5,321 nucleotides of DNA from an uncultured Bacilli bacterium (GTDB lineage: Bacteria > Bacillota_I > Bacilli_A > RF39 > UBA660), in contig CAKOKM010000055.1 of NCBI GenBank assembly GCA_934091015.1, positions 1-5,321 of the forward strand, given 5' to 3'. The notes beneath the pieces are model-generated. The model was given only the letters and a program-made list of their open reading frames with translations. It was not told where the DNA came from and did no database searches. A program made the translations under genes and the position numbers. Numbering within the stretch: position 1 is the first letter of the stretch; each line of letters begins with the position of its first letter. Below are positions 1 to 4,889 of the stretch, one piece after another.

Positions 1-108
1 TATTATGCGATACGTTTTTATGTAAAATCGATAAAAACTCAATTATTTTTAGATAATTATTATGAAAAAGCAAATAAAAAACCTGTAAAATATCTTAAAT
101 TGTATTAA
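1..108 (+). CDS. C-terminal end of an upstream protein (partial, unidentified)
   Basis: Frame 1 is open from the left edge for 35 codons and ends at TAA (106-108); the other two forward frames close within about 55 bases. The visible residues begin YYAIRFYVKSIK and end KKPVKYLKLY, a basic and aromatic tail as expected for the C-terminus of a cytoplasmic protein. In such AT-rich DNA a 35-codon open frame is suggestive but not conclusive, and no start is in the window. I recognise no family. The promoter at 145-173 lies downstream, so this gene would belong to an earlier transcription unit. Confidence 0.4.
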   Translation, partial: YYAIRFYVKSIKTQLFLDNYYEKANKKPVKYLKLY

Positions 109-144
109 ATTTAAGCATAATTATGAATTTTGCGAACAAATGAT

Positions 145-173
145 TTGACATTTAATAAAATATGTGCTAAAAT
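145..173 (+). promoter_or_regulatory. Strong sigma-A promoter with extended -10
   Basis: The -35 box TTGACA (145-150) is a perfect consensus. A 17-base spacer leads to the -10 box TAAAAT (168-173, 5 of 6), preceded by TG at 165-166 to give an extended -10. Transcription should start near 180, about 28 bases before the ATG at 208. It lies inside the longest open frame that could begin at TTG 130, which argues against that start. Confidence 0.85.
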
Positions 174-194
174 ACATATACAAATAAGGGATAT

Positions 195-199
195 GGGGG
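195..199 (+). promoter_or_regulatory. G-run ribosome binding site deciding the start at 208
   Basis: GGGGG ends 8 bases before ATG 208. It can pair with the CCUCC of 16S rRNA through one G-U wobble in place of the usual GGAGG. The same G-run precedes the next gene (653-657). It supports ATG 208 over the upstream TTG at 130. Confidence 0.65.
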
Positions 200-207
200 T
201 TTTAGAA

Positions 208-633
208 ATGAAAGGATATATCTTAGATTATATAAATGAAAATGAATATAAGAAATTAGAAAGAGCATTAAAAAAATATAATATGCTTGCTTTTAAAGAA
301 TTAAACTTTAGTTTTTATCCAGCATTAAGAAGTGGTAATTTTTTAGGAGAACTAGTTTCTAAGAATAAAGCCAAAGGAACTGAAACATATGAATTAAAAC
401 TTAAGAGTGATCATATGTTTAGTCAAGTTCACGGTGATATTAAATTACATTACATTGTTTATAAAAAAGAGAATGTTGTTATGTTAGATACTATAACTCC
501 ATCTGATATATTATTAGAAGGACATATGGCTGAATTAACAACATATAAAGGTGTAATGATTAGTAAAGCAAATGCTGAAAAAGATATGTTTAAAATTGAT
601 TTATTAAATATGTTACAAGATAATAAACACTAA
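208..633 (+). CDS. Hypothetical protein, 141 residues, first gene of a two-gene unit
   Basis: I do not recognise this family. The start is ATG 208, not the in-frame TTG at 130, because a near-consensus promoter lies at 145-173 and a GGGGG ribosome site ends 8 bases upstream. The protein opens with a charged helical stretch (residues 1-32, MKGYILDYINENEYKKLERA). A part likely rich in beta strands follows (about 33-125, including YELKLK at 61-66 and IKLHYIVY at 78-85), then a short acidic/amphipathic tail. There is no signal peptide, membrane segment or cysteine, so a cytoplasmic protein is likely. The next gene begins 34 bases downstream with the same type of ribosome site and no terminator between, so the two are probably co-transcribed and may act together. 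Function is unknown. Confidence 0.8.
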   Translation: MKGYILDYINENEYKKLERALKKYNMLAFKELNFSFYPALRSGNFLGELVSKNKAKGTETYELKLKSDHMFSQVHGDIKLHYIVYKKENVVMLDTITPSDILLEGHMAELTTYKGVMISKANAEKDMFKIDLLNMLQDNKH

Positions 634-652
634 TAATAAAAATAAGAATAAT

Positions 653-657
653 GGGGG
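653..657 (+). promoter_or_regulatory. G-run ribosome binding site of the second gene
   Basis: GGGGG followed by AAA lies 10 bases before ATG 668. It matches the G-run before the gene at 208 and differs from the GGAG- or GGTGG-type sites elsewhere in the window. Confidence 0.6.
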
Positions 658-667
658 AAAATTTATT

Positions 668-1078
668 ATGAAAGAATCTAAAGGAAACAATGATTTGAAA
701 TCATTTTTAATAGTAAATAAAAGTATTGATGACTTACATGATTTAATTGGTACTGAATATTTTTATTACATCTATTATAGTATTTTAAAAATAATAAAAC
801 AAATCTATATGAATATGAGAGGTATTAATCAAATGCCTGGTAATAACAATAAAATGTTAAAAGATTTGCTTAAAGATTCAAAATTAAGTGATTATGAAAT
901 AAAAATAATTGAAGAGCCTGGTTTTGCTGAAAATTATAGTAAATGTACAGAATTGGGAGATTCAAATAAAATGTTTGATAATTTAATAGAGCTTTATTAT
1001 TATTGCTTTGGCAAAGTTCAAGACGAAATTTTAGGGAATTCATCTAGCGAAGAAATTAATTCATTAAGAAAAATATAA
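668..1078 (+). CDS. Hypothetical helical protein, 136 residues
   Basis: No family is recognised. The sequence reads as mostly alpha-helical. A likely amphipathic, strongly aromatic helix lies around residues 26-50 (TEYFYYIYYSILKIIKQIY), a loop follows with the run GNNNK, and another aromatic helix comes late (LIELYYYCFGKVQDEI). The aromatic helix contains too many Lys and Tyr residues for a clear membrane span, and there is no signal peptide. I looked for a HEPN RNase motif (R-x4-6-H) and found none. The gene follows the 208-633 gene after 34 bases and ends at a hairpin two bases after its stop, so it is the last gene of a two-gene transcript. An interaction between the two products is plausible from this arrangement but is inference. 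Confidence 0.75.
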   Translation: MKESKGNNDLKSFLIVNKSIDDLHDLIGTEYFYYIYYSILKIIKQIYMNMRGINQMPGNNNKMLKDLLKDSKLSDYEIKIIEEPGFAENYSKCTELGDSNKMFDNLIELYYYCFGKVQDEILGNSSSEEINSLRKI

Positions 1079-1110
1079 AAAGAATGTTCGAATCAATCAG
1101 AACATTCTTT
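1079..1110. terminator. Bidirectional intrinsic terminator between convergent units
   Basis: AGAATGTTC (1081-1089) pairs with GAACATTCT (1100-1108) around a 10-base loop, and A-T pairs extend the stem to 1079-1110. On the minus strand, for the tRNA transcript, the hairpin is followed by a T-rich tract (TTTTATATTTT). On the plus strand, for the 208-1078 unit, it is followed by TTTAATTTT. It starts right after the stop codon of the upstream gene. Confidence 0.8.
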
Positions 1111-1126
1111 AATTTTGTCAAAAGTA

Positions 1127-1211
1127 TGGTGCAGGTAACAGGACTTGAACCTGCACGGATATATCCACTAGATCCTAAGTCTAGCGCGTCTGCCAATTCC
1201 GCCATACCTGC
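1127..1211 (-). tRNA. tRNA-Leu (anticodon UAG)
   Basis: Read on the minus strand this is an 85-base class II tRNA. The acceptor GCAGGTA pairs with TACCTGC, followed by discriminator A and an encoded CCA. The D arm contains GGCGGAATTGGCAGACGC, typical of tRNA-Leu. The anticodon stem CTAGA/TCTAG encloses the loop CTTAGGA, giving anticodon TAG, which reads CTA and other CTN Leu codons. The long variable arm forms the small stem GGAT/ATCC, and the T arm carries TTCAAGT. It lies 9 bases downstream of the other tRNA on the same strand, so both probably derive from one precursor. Confidence 0.97.
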
Positions 1212-1220
1212 ATAAAAAAA

Positions 1221-1297
1221 TGGTGGATCTTGTAGGACTCGAACCTACGACCGCCCGGTTATGAGCCGGATGCTCTAACCAACTGAGCTAAAGATCC
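1221..1297 (-). tRNA. tRNA with CAU anticodon, probably tRNA-Ile2 (lysidine type)
   Basis: Read on the minus strand this is a 77-base tRNA with acceptor GGATCTT/AAGATCC, discriminator A and encoded CCA. It has D arm AGCTCAGTTGGTTAGAGC, anticodon loop CTCATAA (CAU) and T loop TTCGAGT. From memory, Bacillus and Mycoplasma tRNA-Ile2 begin GGACCTTTAGCTCAGTTGG and carry CTCATAA, whereas their elongator tRNA-Met begins GGCGG and has a TTCATAC loop. This gene resembles the former, so TilS would be expected to convert C34 to lysidine so that it reads AUA. An automatic annotation might call it tRNA-Met. Its 5' end lies 13 bases after the putative -10 box. Confidence 0.93.
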
Positions 1298-1310
1298 TTA
1301 ACACTTCTTA

Positions 1311-1339
1311 AATATAGCATAAAATATTTTAGAGTGCAA
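1311..1339 (-). promoter_or_regulatory. Promoter of the tRNA-Ile2/tRNA-Leu unit
   Basis: On the minus strand, TATATT (plus-strand 1311-1316, 5 of 6 to the -10 consensus) is separated by 17 bases from TTGCAC (plus-strand 1334-1339, 3 of 6 to the -35). The tRNA 5' end lies 13 bases after the -10, leaving a short leader for RNase P to remove. No other promoter-like element lies closer. Confidence 0.6.
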
Positions 1340-1374
1340 TTCTTTTTTTGCGTTTTTATCAAAAAAAACAAAAT

Positions 1375-1405
1375 TTGCATAATTTAAAGATAGTTTTAAT
1401 ATTAT
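1375..1405 (+). promoter_or_regulatory. Possible weak promoter for the membrane-protein unit
   Basis: TTGCAT (1375-1380) is followed by TAATAT (1397-1402, spacing 16) or TATTAT (1400-1405, spacing 19). Either would start transcription very near ATG 1411, leaving almost no leader. In DNA this AT-rich, chance matches are common, so this is only a candidate. Confidence 0.25.
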
Positions 1406-1410
1406 TTAAT

Positions 1411-1605
1411 ATGATAAAACTATTAAAAATAATAATTTGTTTATTACTTATAAGTTACAGTATTTCATTTTATATAATTTTTTTAAATGAATTATACATA
1501 GAAGGATTCTTAAAATATCTACTAACAATAGCAACACATTTCGAGACACTAATGTTAATTCCTTCAATTTTAATACTGTTGCGTACTTTACATCCAAAAA
1601 TATAA
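1411..1605 (+). CDS. Possible small membrane protein, 64 residues, two helices
   Basis: From ATG 1411 the frame encodes a hydrophobic peptide with two likely membrane segments: about residues 4-24 (LLKIIICLLLISYSISFYII) and about 44-59 (FETLMLIPSILILL), with a short linker (NELYIEGFLKY) and a basic end (RTLHPKI). The same frame could start at TTG 1348, but that lies in T- and A-tracts next to the divergent tRNA promoter and has no ribosome site. ATG 1411 also lacks a clear Shine-Dalgarno site, so the gene may be leaderless, poorly expressed or not real. AT-rich non-coding DNA readily yields Leu/Ile/Phe-rich frames. It ends 30 bases before the start of the DUF2207-like gene, so the two might be co-transcribed. 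Function is unknown. Confidence 0.4.
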   Translation: MIKLLKIIICLLLISYSISFYIIFLNELYIEGFLKYLLTIATHFETLMLIPSILILLRTLHPKI

Positions 1606-1623
1606 ATGATAGAATGATTGAGT

Positions 1624-1630
1624 AAGGTGG
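1624..1630 (+). promoter_or_regulatory. Shine-Dalgarno site fixing the start at 1636
   Basis: AAGGTGG lies 5 bases before ATG 1636, a good match to the AAGGAGG core. A start at TTG 1618 would place this site inside the coding region, so ATG 1636 is preferred. That start also puts the basic residues KK directly before the signal-peptide core. Confidence 0.75.
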
Positions 1631-1635
1631 TAAAA

Positions 1636-2715
1636 ATGAAAAAAATATTATTATTTATTGTAATGTTATTAATACCAGTATCAGTTTATGCAAATGATTA
1701 TAAAGTAACCAATCATATAATAGATACCGAAGTGGAAATAGCTGGTGCAATAAAAGTTAAAGAATTAATCGTGTTTGAAGGAAAAATAGATAATATAAAT
1801 AGAAAACTAAACTATTATAGTTTTGGAACCAAAGCATGGGATAGTAAAGAAGACGTTGATTTTGAAGGATCATCATTTTATAATGCGGCTAGTATCAGTG
1901 TTAATAAGGTATCTGTGTTTAAACTATCTAATAAAGTTGATATTAACAATTTAAACCGTGACGAAAAAAACTCTTTAAAAGAATTTGATTTAAAAAAACC
2001 CAGTAAAGAAGGATATTTTTATAAAGATAATAAAGATGGAACTGGAGATTTAAAAATATCATTTTCAACTGTAGATAATAATGCTATCTATATAGAATAC
2101 ACTGTAAACAATGCAGTTGTTAAACACAATGATATCAAGGAACTTAATTACACATTTAAGAATTTAAATTTTACTTCTGGTAAAACTATAGTAAGAATTA
2201 TTACTCCCTATCCAATATCTAAAGATGATGAAAACAAATATAATATTTGGATTCATGGAAATAGAGATAGTATATTTCAAGAACTACTAAACGATAATGA
2301 AGAAAAATTAGGATTGTATGGTGAATTTAACAGTGTATCAGAATTTAATATAAGAATGACCTTACCTCAAAGCTACGTTGGTATAGATATGATGTTAAAT
2401 AAATCTAATATTGATGGACTAGACAAGATTAAAAAAGTAGAAGAATCACGTAAAATTTCAACTGAAAATAATGAAATGATATTAAAAAATATAATTTATG
2501 TAATAATTGGATTGTCAATATTATTACTAATAGCTACAATTGGAATACCATTAAAGAACCTATTAGACAAAAGAATTTTCATTTTACTTGAAATATTTGG
2601 AATCTTATTGTGTGTATTTAATTATTTGTTCTATAAATTCCAATATCCATATTTATATGTAGATGTTTTAATTCCATTTATTAGTTTAATAATTAGTAAA
2701 ATAAAAAACAAATAA
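1636..2715 (+). CDS. DUF2207-like secreted, membrane-anchored protein (short form)
   Basis: The 359-residue product begins with a clear signal peptide: MKK, a hydrophobic core LLFIVMLLIPVSV and a likely signal peptidase site after VYA (A19). The next segment, DYKVTNHIIDTEVEIAGAI then VKELIVFEG (residues 21-49), resembles the N-terminal strand pattern of DUF2207 proteins. The extracellular domain would run to about residue 280. Three membrane helices follow near 286-306, 314-334 and 339-355, and the protein ends in a basic tail (SKIKNK). As I recall, full-length DUF2207 proteins have about 550-650 residues with a Gly-rich C-terminus. This one keeps the ectodomain and membrane part but lacks the long cytoplasmic part and Gly-rich tail. 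The cellular role of DUF2207 is not established. The start is ATG 1636, preceded by AAGGTGG, and a strong terminator follows the stop. The family call rests on pattern recall, not a search. Confidence 0.8.
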   Translation: MKKILLFIVMLLIPVSVYANDYKVTNHIIDTEVEIAGAIKVKELIVFEGKIDNINRKLNYYSFGTKAWDSKEDVDFEGSSFYNAASISVNKVSVFKLSNKVDINNLNRDEKNSLKEFDLKKPSKEGYFYKDNKDGTGDLKISFSTVDNNAIYIEYTVNNAVVKHNDIKELNYTFKNLNFTSGKTIVRIITPYPISKDDENKYNIWIHGNRDSIFQELLNDNEEKLGLYGEFNSVSEFNIRMTLPQSYVGIDMMLNKSNIDGLDKIKKVEESRKISTENNEMILKNIIYVIIGLSILLLIATIGIPLKNLLDKRIFILLEIFGILLCVFNYLFYKFQYPYLYVDVLIPFISLIISKIKNK

Positions 2716-2718
2716 TGT

Positions 2719-2749
2719 AAAACTGTTAGAAAAAATCTAGCAGTTTTTT
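2719..2749 (+). terminator. Intrinsic terminator after the DUF2207-like gene
   Basis: AAAACTGTTAGA (2719-2730) pairs with TCTAGCAGTTTT (2736-2747) through 12 base pairs, one of them G-U, around an A5 loop. A run of six T (2744-2749) ends the structure. It starts 4 bases after the stop codon and isolates this unit from the operon that follows. Confidence 0.88.
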
Positions 2750-2763
2750 AATTAAATAATCAA

Positions 2764-2780
2764 CTCTACATAAAATAGAG
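2764..2780 (+). repeat. Short inverted repeat upstream of the HTH-CYTH gene, candidate operator
   Basis: CTCTA (2764-2768) and TAGAG (2776-2780) are perfect inverted half-sites separated by 7 bases, directly upstream of the weak -35 region of the next promoter. Xre-family regulators often bind short palindromes at their own promoters, so this is a candidate autoregulatory site for the regulator encoded at 2829. Five-base arms can arise by chance. Confidence 0.35.
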
Positions 2781-2808
2781 CAACATTTAAAATTACCTAT
2801 GATAAAAT
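2780..2808 (+). promoter_or_regulatory. Extended -10 promoter of the HTH-CYTH operon
   Basis: TGATAAAAT (2800-2808) is an extended -10 (TG-n-TAAAAT). At 17-base spacing the -35 position holds GCAACA (2780-2785), which matches only 3 of 6, as is common where the extended TG compensates. Transcription would start near 2815, just before the ribosome site at 2817-2824. The upstream ATG at 2799 overlaps this -10 element and is therefore unlikely to be the start. Confidence 0.6.
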
Positions 2809-2828
2809 GTAAATGTAAGGGAGGCCAT

Positions 2829-3554
2829 ATGGAAAGTTTAGGAGAAAAAATAAAAAATATTAGAATATCAAATAATTTAAAACAAAATGAACTTGCAGAT
2901 ATTTTGCATATATCTGAAAAAACAATATCTAGTTGGGAAAACGATCGTACAACACCAGATTTGAATATGATTTATAAAATATCAAATTACTTTAAGAAAA
3001 GTTTCTATTATCTAATTAGTGATGATTATAATGATTTAAATAATAATGAAATAGAAATAAAACTAAAAGTAGATAAAAGCGAATATGAAAGACTATTAAA
3101 TTTAGTAAAAAACACTGCAAAATACAAAAATACTGCCAAACAAGTAGACACATATTTTAGTTTAGAAGATAAGAATAGTTGGTTAAGAACTAGAAACGAA
3201 AACGGAAAATGTATTTTTAATTTAAAAAAGAAAATAAATAATTCTTATTATGAAAAATATGATGTTTTAATTGATAACTTAAATAATCTAAATAAAATAT
3301 TAAAGGAATTAAATGTTAATAAAATAGGAACTATTATTAAAGAAAGAACAGTATATGTATATGAAAATAAGTATGAATTTTCTTTTGATAATGTTGAAAG
3401 CATTGGTTTATTTATAGAAATAGAAGTGATTAATCAAATTGGCAATTATGAAGAAGATTCATATAATTTATTAAATTTGATGAAAGAATTAAAAATTGAT
3501 TTAAATATGATTGAAAGAAGAAAATATATTGATTATTTAATAAAGGAAAAATAA
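2829..3554 (+). CDS. Xre-type helix-turn-helix fused to a CYTH (triphosphate tunnel) domain
   Basis: The product has 241 residues. Residues 5-62 form an Xre/HTH_3 DNA-binding domain: LGEKIKNIRISNNLKQNELA, then ISEKTISSWENDRTTPDLNM with the recognition helix. After a short linker, residues 72-238 match the CYTH fold. The hallmark ExExK is E74-I-E76-I-K78. Further matches are DTYF at 107-110, R120 and R122 in SWLRTR, K133 in FNLKKK, E142 in YEKYD, K171-E-R173, and D187 plus E197-I-E199 in FSFDNVESIGLFIEIEV. CYTH proteins (CyaB adenylate cyclase, thiamine triphosphatase, tripolyphosphatase) bind triphosphates and divalent metal in a tunnel. Here the domain may be an enzyme or a ligand sensor controlling DNA binding. 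The start is ATG 2829, preceded by AAGGGAGG; ATG 2799 lies inside the -10 box. The next gene overlaps by one base. Domain calls are confident, substrate is unknown. Confidence 0.9.
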   Translation: MESLGEKIKNIRISNNLKQNELADILHISEKTISSWENDRTTPDLNMIYKISNYFKKSFYYLISDDYNDLNNNEIEIKLKVDKSEYERLLNLVKNTAKYKNTAKQVDTYFSLEDKNSWLRTRNENGKCIFNLKKKINNSYYEKYDVLIDNLNNLNKILKELNVNKIGTIIKERTVYVYENKYEFSFDNVESIGLFIEIEVINQIGNYEEDSYNLLNLMKELKIDLNMIERRKYIDYLIKEK

Positions 3555-4189
3555 TGAAAAGAGAAGAATTAATAAAATTAAAGAAAATGTTTAATCAAGA
3601 ATTAGAAAGAAGAACAAGAATCAATCAATTATTACAAGAAGATAATGTTTTAGAATATTTAAAACTTAATGGAATATTTCCTGATAGATTACAAATCGAA
3701 GATAAGTGGTCCATAATAAAGGAATTATTAAAAAATATTGAAATTACTGAAACCAACGGAATATTAGTCCATACAAGCAATTATATGTTAGAATGTAAAA
3801 TGTGTTATGAAGAAACTGATTATTATCGCATTACAGTCCCATTTAATGATAATAAAACTGAATATCAAACGTTTAGAAATATAGAAACAGGAAAAATTTA
3901 TACAAGTTGTCCTGATGATTATGTTAAAAGTGAATTTGATAGTAATGACTATAAATATCGATTTCCTAATAAACCAAATATGACTTTAAATGAATTTTGT
4001 CTCGAATTACATAATCGCTTATTAACAAGTGAATTAAGGCAAAAATACACTATATTAAATCCTTATAATAGTAGCAAAAATCAAAACGGTTATGAAGAAG
4101 TAAGAAAAGATTTCTTTGAAACAGCTATAACAAAAGGACAACCTAGTGCTAAGAAGCTAATACTTTCCAAATATCCATTAATGAAATAA
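3554..4189 (+). CDS. Hypothetical protein with a CxxC pair, 211 residues
   Basis: No family is recognised with certainty. The ATG overlaps the last base of the previous stop codon (TAATG), and AAAGG at 3542-3546 serves as ribosome site, so the gene is translationally coupled to the HTH-CYTH gene. Residues 1-38 form a charged helix, probably coiled-coil (KREELIKLKKMFNQELERRT). A middle section (65-95) carries C81-K-M-C84 with the acidic, aromatic sequence YEETDYY just after. Another Cys lies at 119 (TSCPDDY) and one at 149. One CxxC plus the distant C119 could make an incomplete zinc site. The C-terminal part is Tyr/Lys-rich and ends in a helix (AKKLILSKYPLMK). No signal peptide or membrane helix is seen. 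Its overall plan resembles the following gene's product. Function is unknown. Confidence 0.85.
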   Translation: MKREELIKLKKMFNQELERRTRINQLLQEDNVLEYLKLNGIFPDRLQIEDKWSIIKELLKNIEITETNGILVHTSNYMLECKMCYEETDYYRITVPFNDNKTEYQTFRNIETGKIYTSCPDDYVKSEFDSNDYKYRFPNKPNMTLNEFCLELHNRLLTSELRQKYTILNPYNSSKNQNGYEEVRKDFFETAITKGQPSAKKLILSKYPLMK

Positions 4190-4199
4190 AGTAGGCTTT

Positions 4200-4823
4200 A
4201 TGAACGAAATTGATTTAAAACAACTACCAATAAATGATGATTTTAGTCAGTGTATGAGAAAATTAAGAAAAACTTCATATGAATTAGAATTACAAAGAAA
4301 AGAAGAAATAAGAAAATGTAATCACTTATTTGTCAAACTTAAAGAATGCGAAGAATATTATGGAATGGATTCAACAGATTATTATAGGACAGCTCATGGG
4401 GTAGAATGTGTTCATTGTGGCTTAACCAATAAGTTTGTTATAATTGAAGAATTAGTAGAAGATTCATATTTTAATTTTTATTTATTAGGGCACAATAGAC
4501 GAACTATTGAAACTCAAATGTTTGAAGAAGTATTTAAAAACAGTTACGTTAGAGGAGGAAAAAGTTTTAAAAATTCAGATATAATTTTAATAAGTGGTGA
4601 ATGTTTAAGAACATGCCATCCAAATCTATTGTATTTATTAGCAATTCAAATTAATCCCAATGGATCATATCAAGAAATATTTGATATTATGAAAAAATTA
4701 AATTTGCTCGAAACATCTCAAGAACGAATTAGATTGCAGACTGTTGAACAAGCAAATGAATTAATTGAAAGATATTATAAAACATTAAATCAACAAAATA
4801 ATATAAAAATACTTATAAAATAA
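4200..4823 (+). CDS. Hypothetical protein with zinc-ribbon-like CxH...CxxCG pattern, 207 residues
   Basis: An N-terminal charged helix (about residues 14-38, with RKLRKTSYELELQRKEEIRK) is followed by C40-N-H42, then C70-V-H-C73-G-L-T-N. Together these give the CxH...CxxCG layout of a four-ligand zinc ribbon with a 27-residue insert. A second Cys pair, C135 and C139 in GECLRTCHPN, lies in the C-terminal half, which is otherwise helical and ends in ERIRLQTVEQANELIERYY. No enzyme motif is visible. The start lies 10 bases after the previous stop with only a weak GTAGG site, which suggests translation depends partly on ribosomes finishing the preceding gene. The zinc site is inferred from residue spacing. 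Plausible roles are nucleic-acid or protein binding. I do not recognise the family by name. Confidence 0.85.
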   Translation: MNEIDLKQLPINDDFSQCMRKLRKTSYELELQRKEEIRKCNHLFVKLKECEEYYGMDSTDYYRTAHGVECVHCGLTNKFVIIEELVEDSYFNFYLLGHNRRTIETQMFEEVFKNSYVRGGKSFKNSDIILISGECLRTCHPNLLYLLAIQINPNGSYQEIFDIMKKLNLLETSQERIRLQTVEQANELIERYYKTLNQQNNIKILIK

Positions 4824-4844
4824 AATGCCATTGTAATGATTATT

Positions 4845-4889
4845 AAAGGAGAAAAAATAATGAAACAAAGAAGTGATAAAATTGATTAA
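4845..4889 (+). other. Good ribosome site and ATG leading into a 9-codon frame
   Basis: AAAGGAG (4845-4851) lies 8 bases before ATG 4860, the best-placed start signal in this part of the window. The frame from ATG 4860 encodes only MKQRSDKID before TAA (4887-4889). The nucleotidyltransferase frame is offset by one base. Either this is a tiny leader peptide or it is the true start separated from its gene by a one-base insertion. Confidence 0.55.

Noticed and set aside
94..115. Inverted repeat CTTAAATT-N6-AATTTAAG as a terminator for the upstream gene
   Set aside because: The stem has only two G-C-containing positions at its ends and is otherwise A-T. No T-tract follows, and such repeats are expected by chance in this composition.
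130..207. Extension of the first gene upstream to a TTG start at 130 (26 extra codons)
   Set aside because: The stretch contains a near-consensus promoter (145-173) whose start point falls near 180, and TTG 130 has no ribosome site. ATG 208 has one.
668..1078. HEPN-type toxin paired with a nucleotidyltransferase antitoxin
   Set aside because: The protein lacks an R-x4-6-H motif, and the nucleotidyltransferase is almost 4 kb away in a different transcription unit.
1127..1297. tRNA 3' end as an integration (att) site for a mobile element
   Set aside because: No copy of the tRNA 3' sequence was seen elsewhere in the window, and no integrase or recombinase gene is present.
2799..2828. Start of the HTH-CYTH gene at ATG 2799 (ten extra codons with two Cys)
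   Set aside because: That ATG overlaps the extended -10 box, the added residues include the Shine-Dalgarno sequence itself, and the HTH domain fits a start at 2829.
208..4823. Alternative genetic code (TGA as Trp), suggested by all stops being TAA
   Set aside because: All five Trp codons examined are TGG. TAA preference is expected from AT-rich composition.
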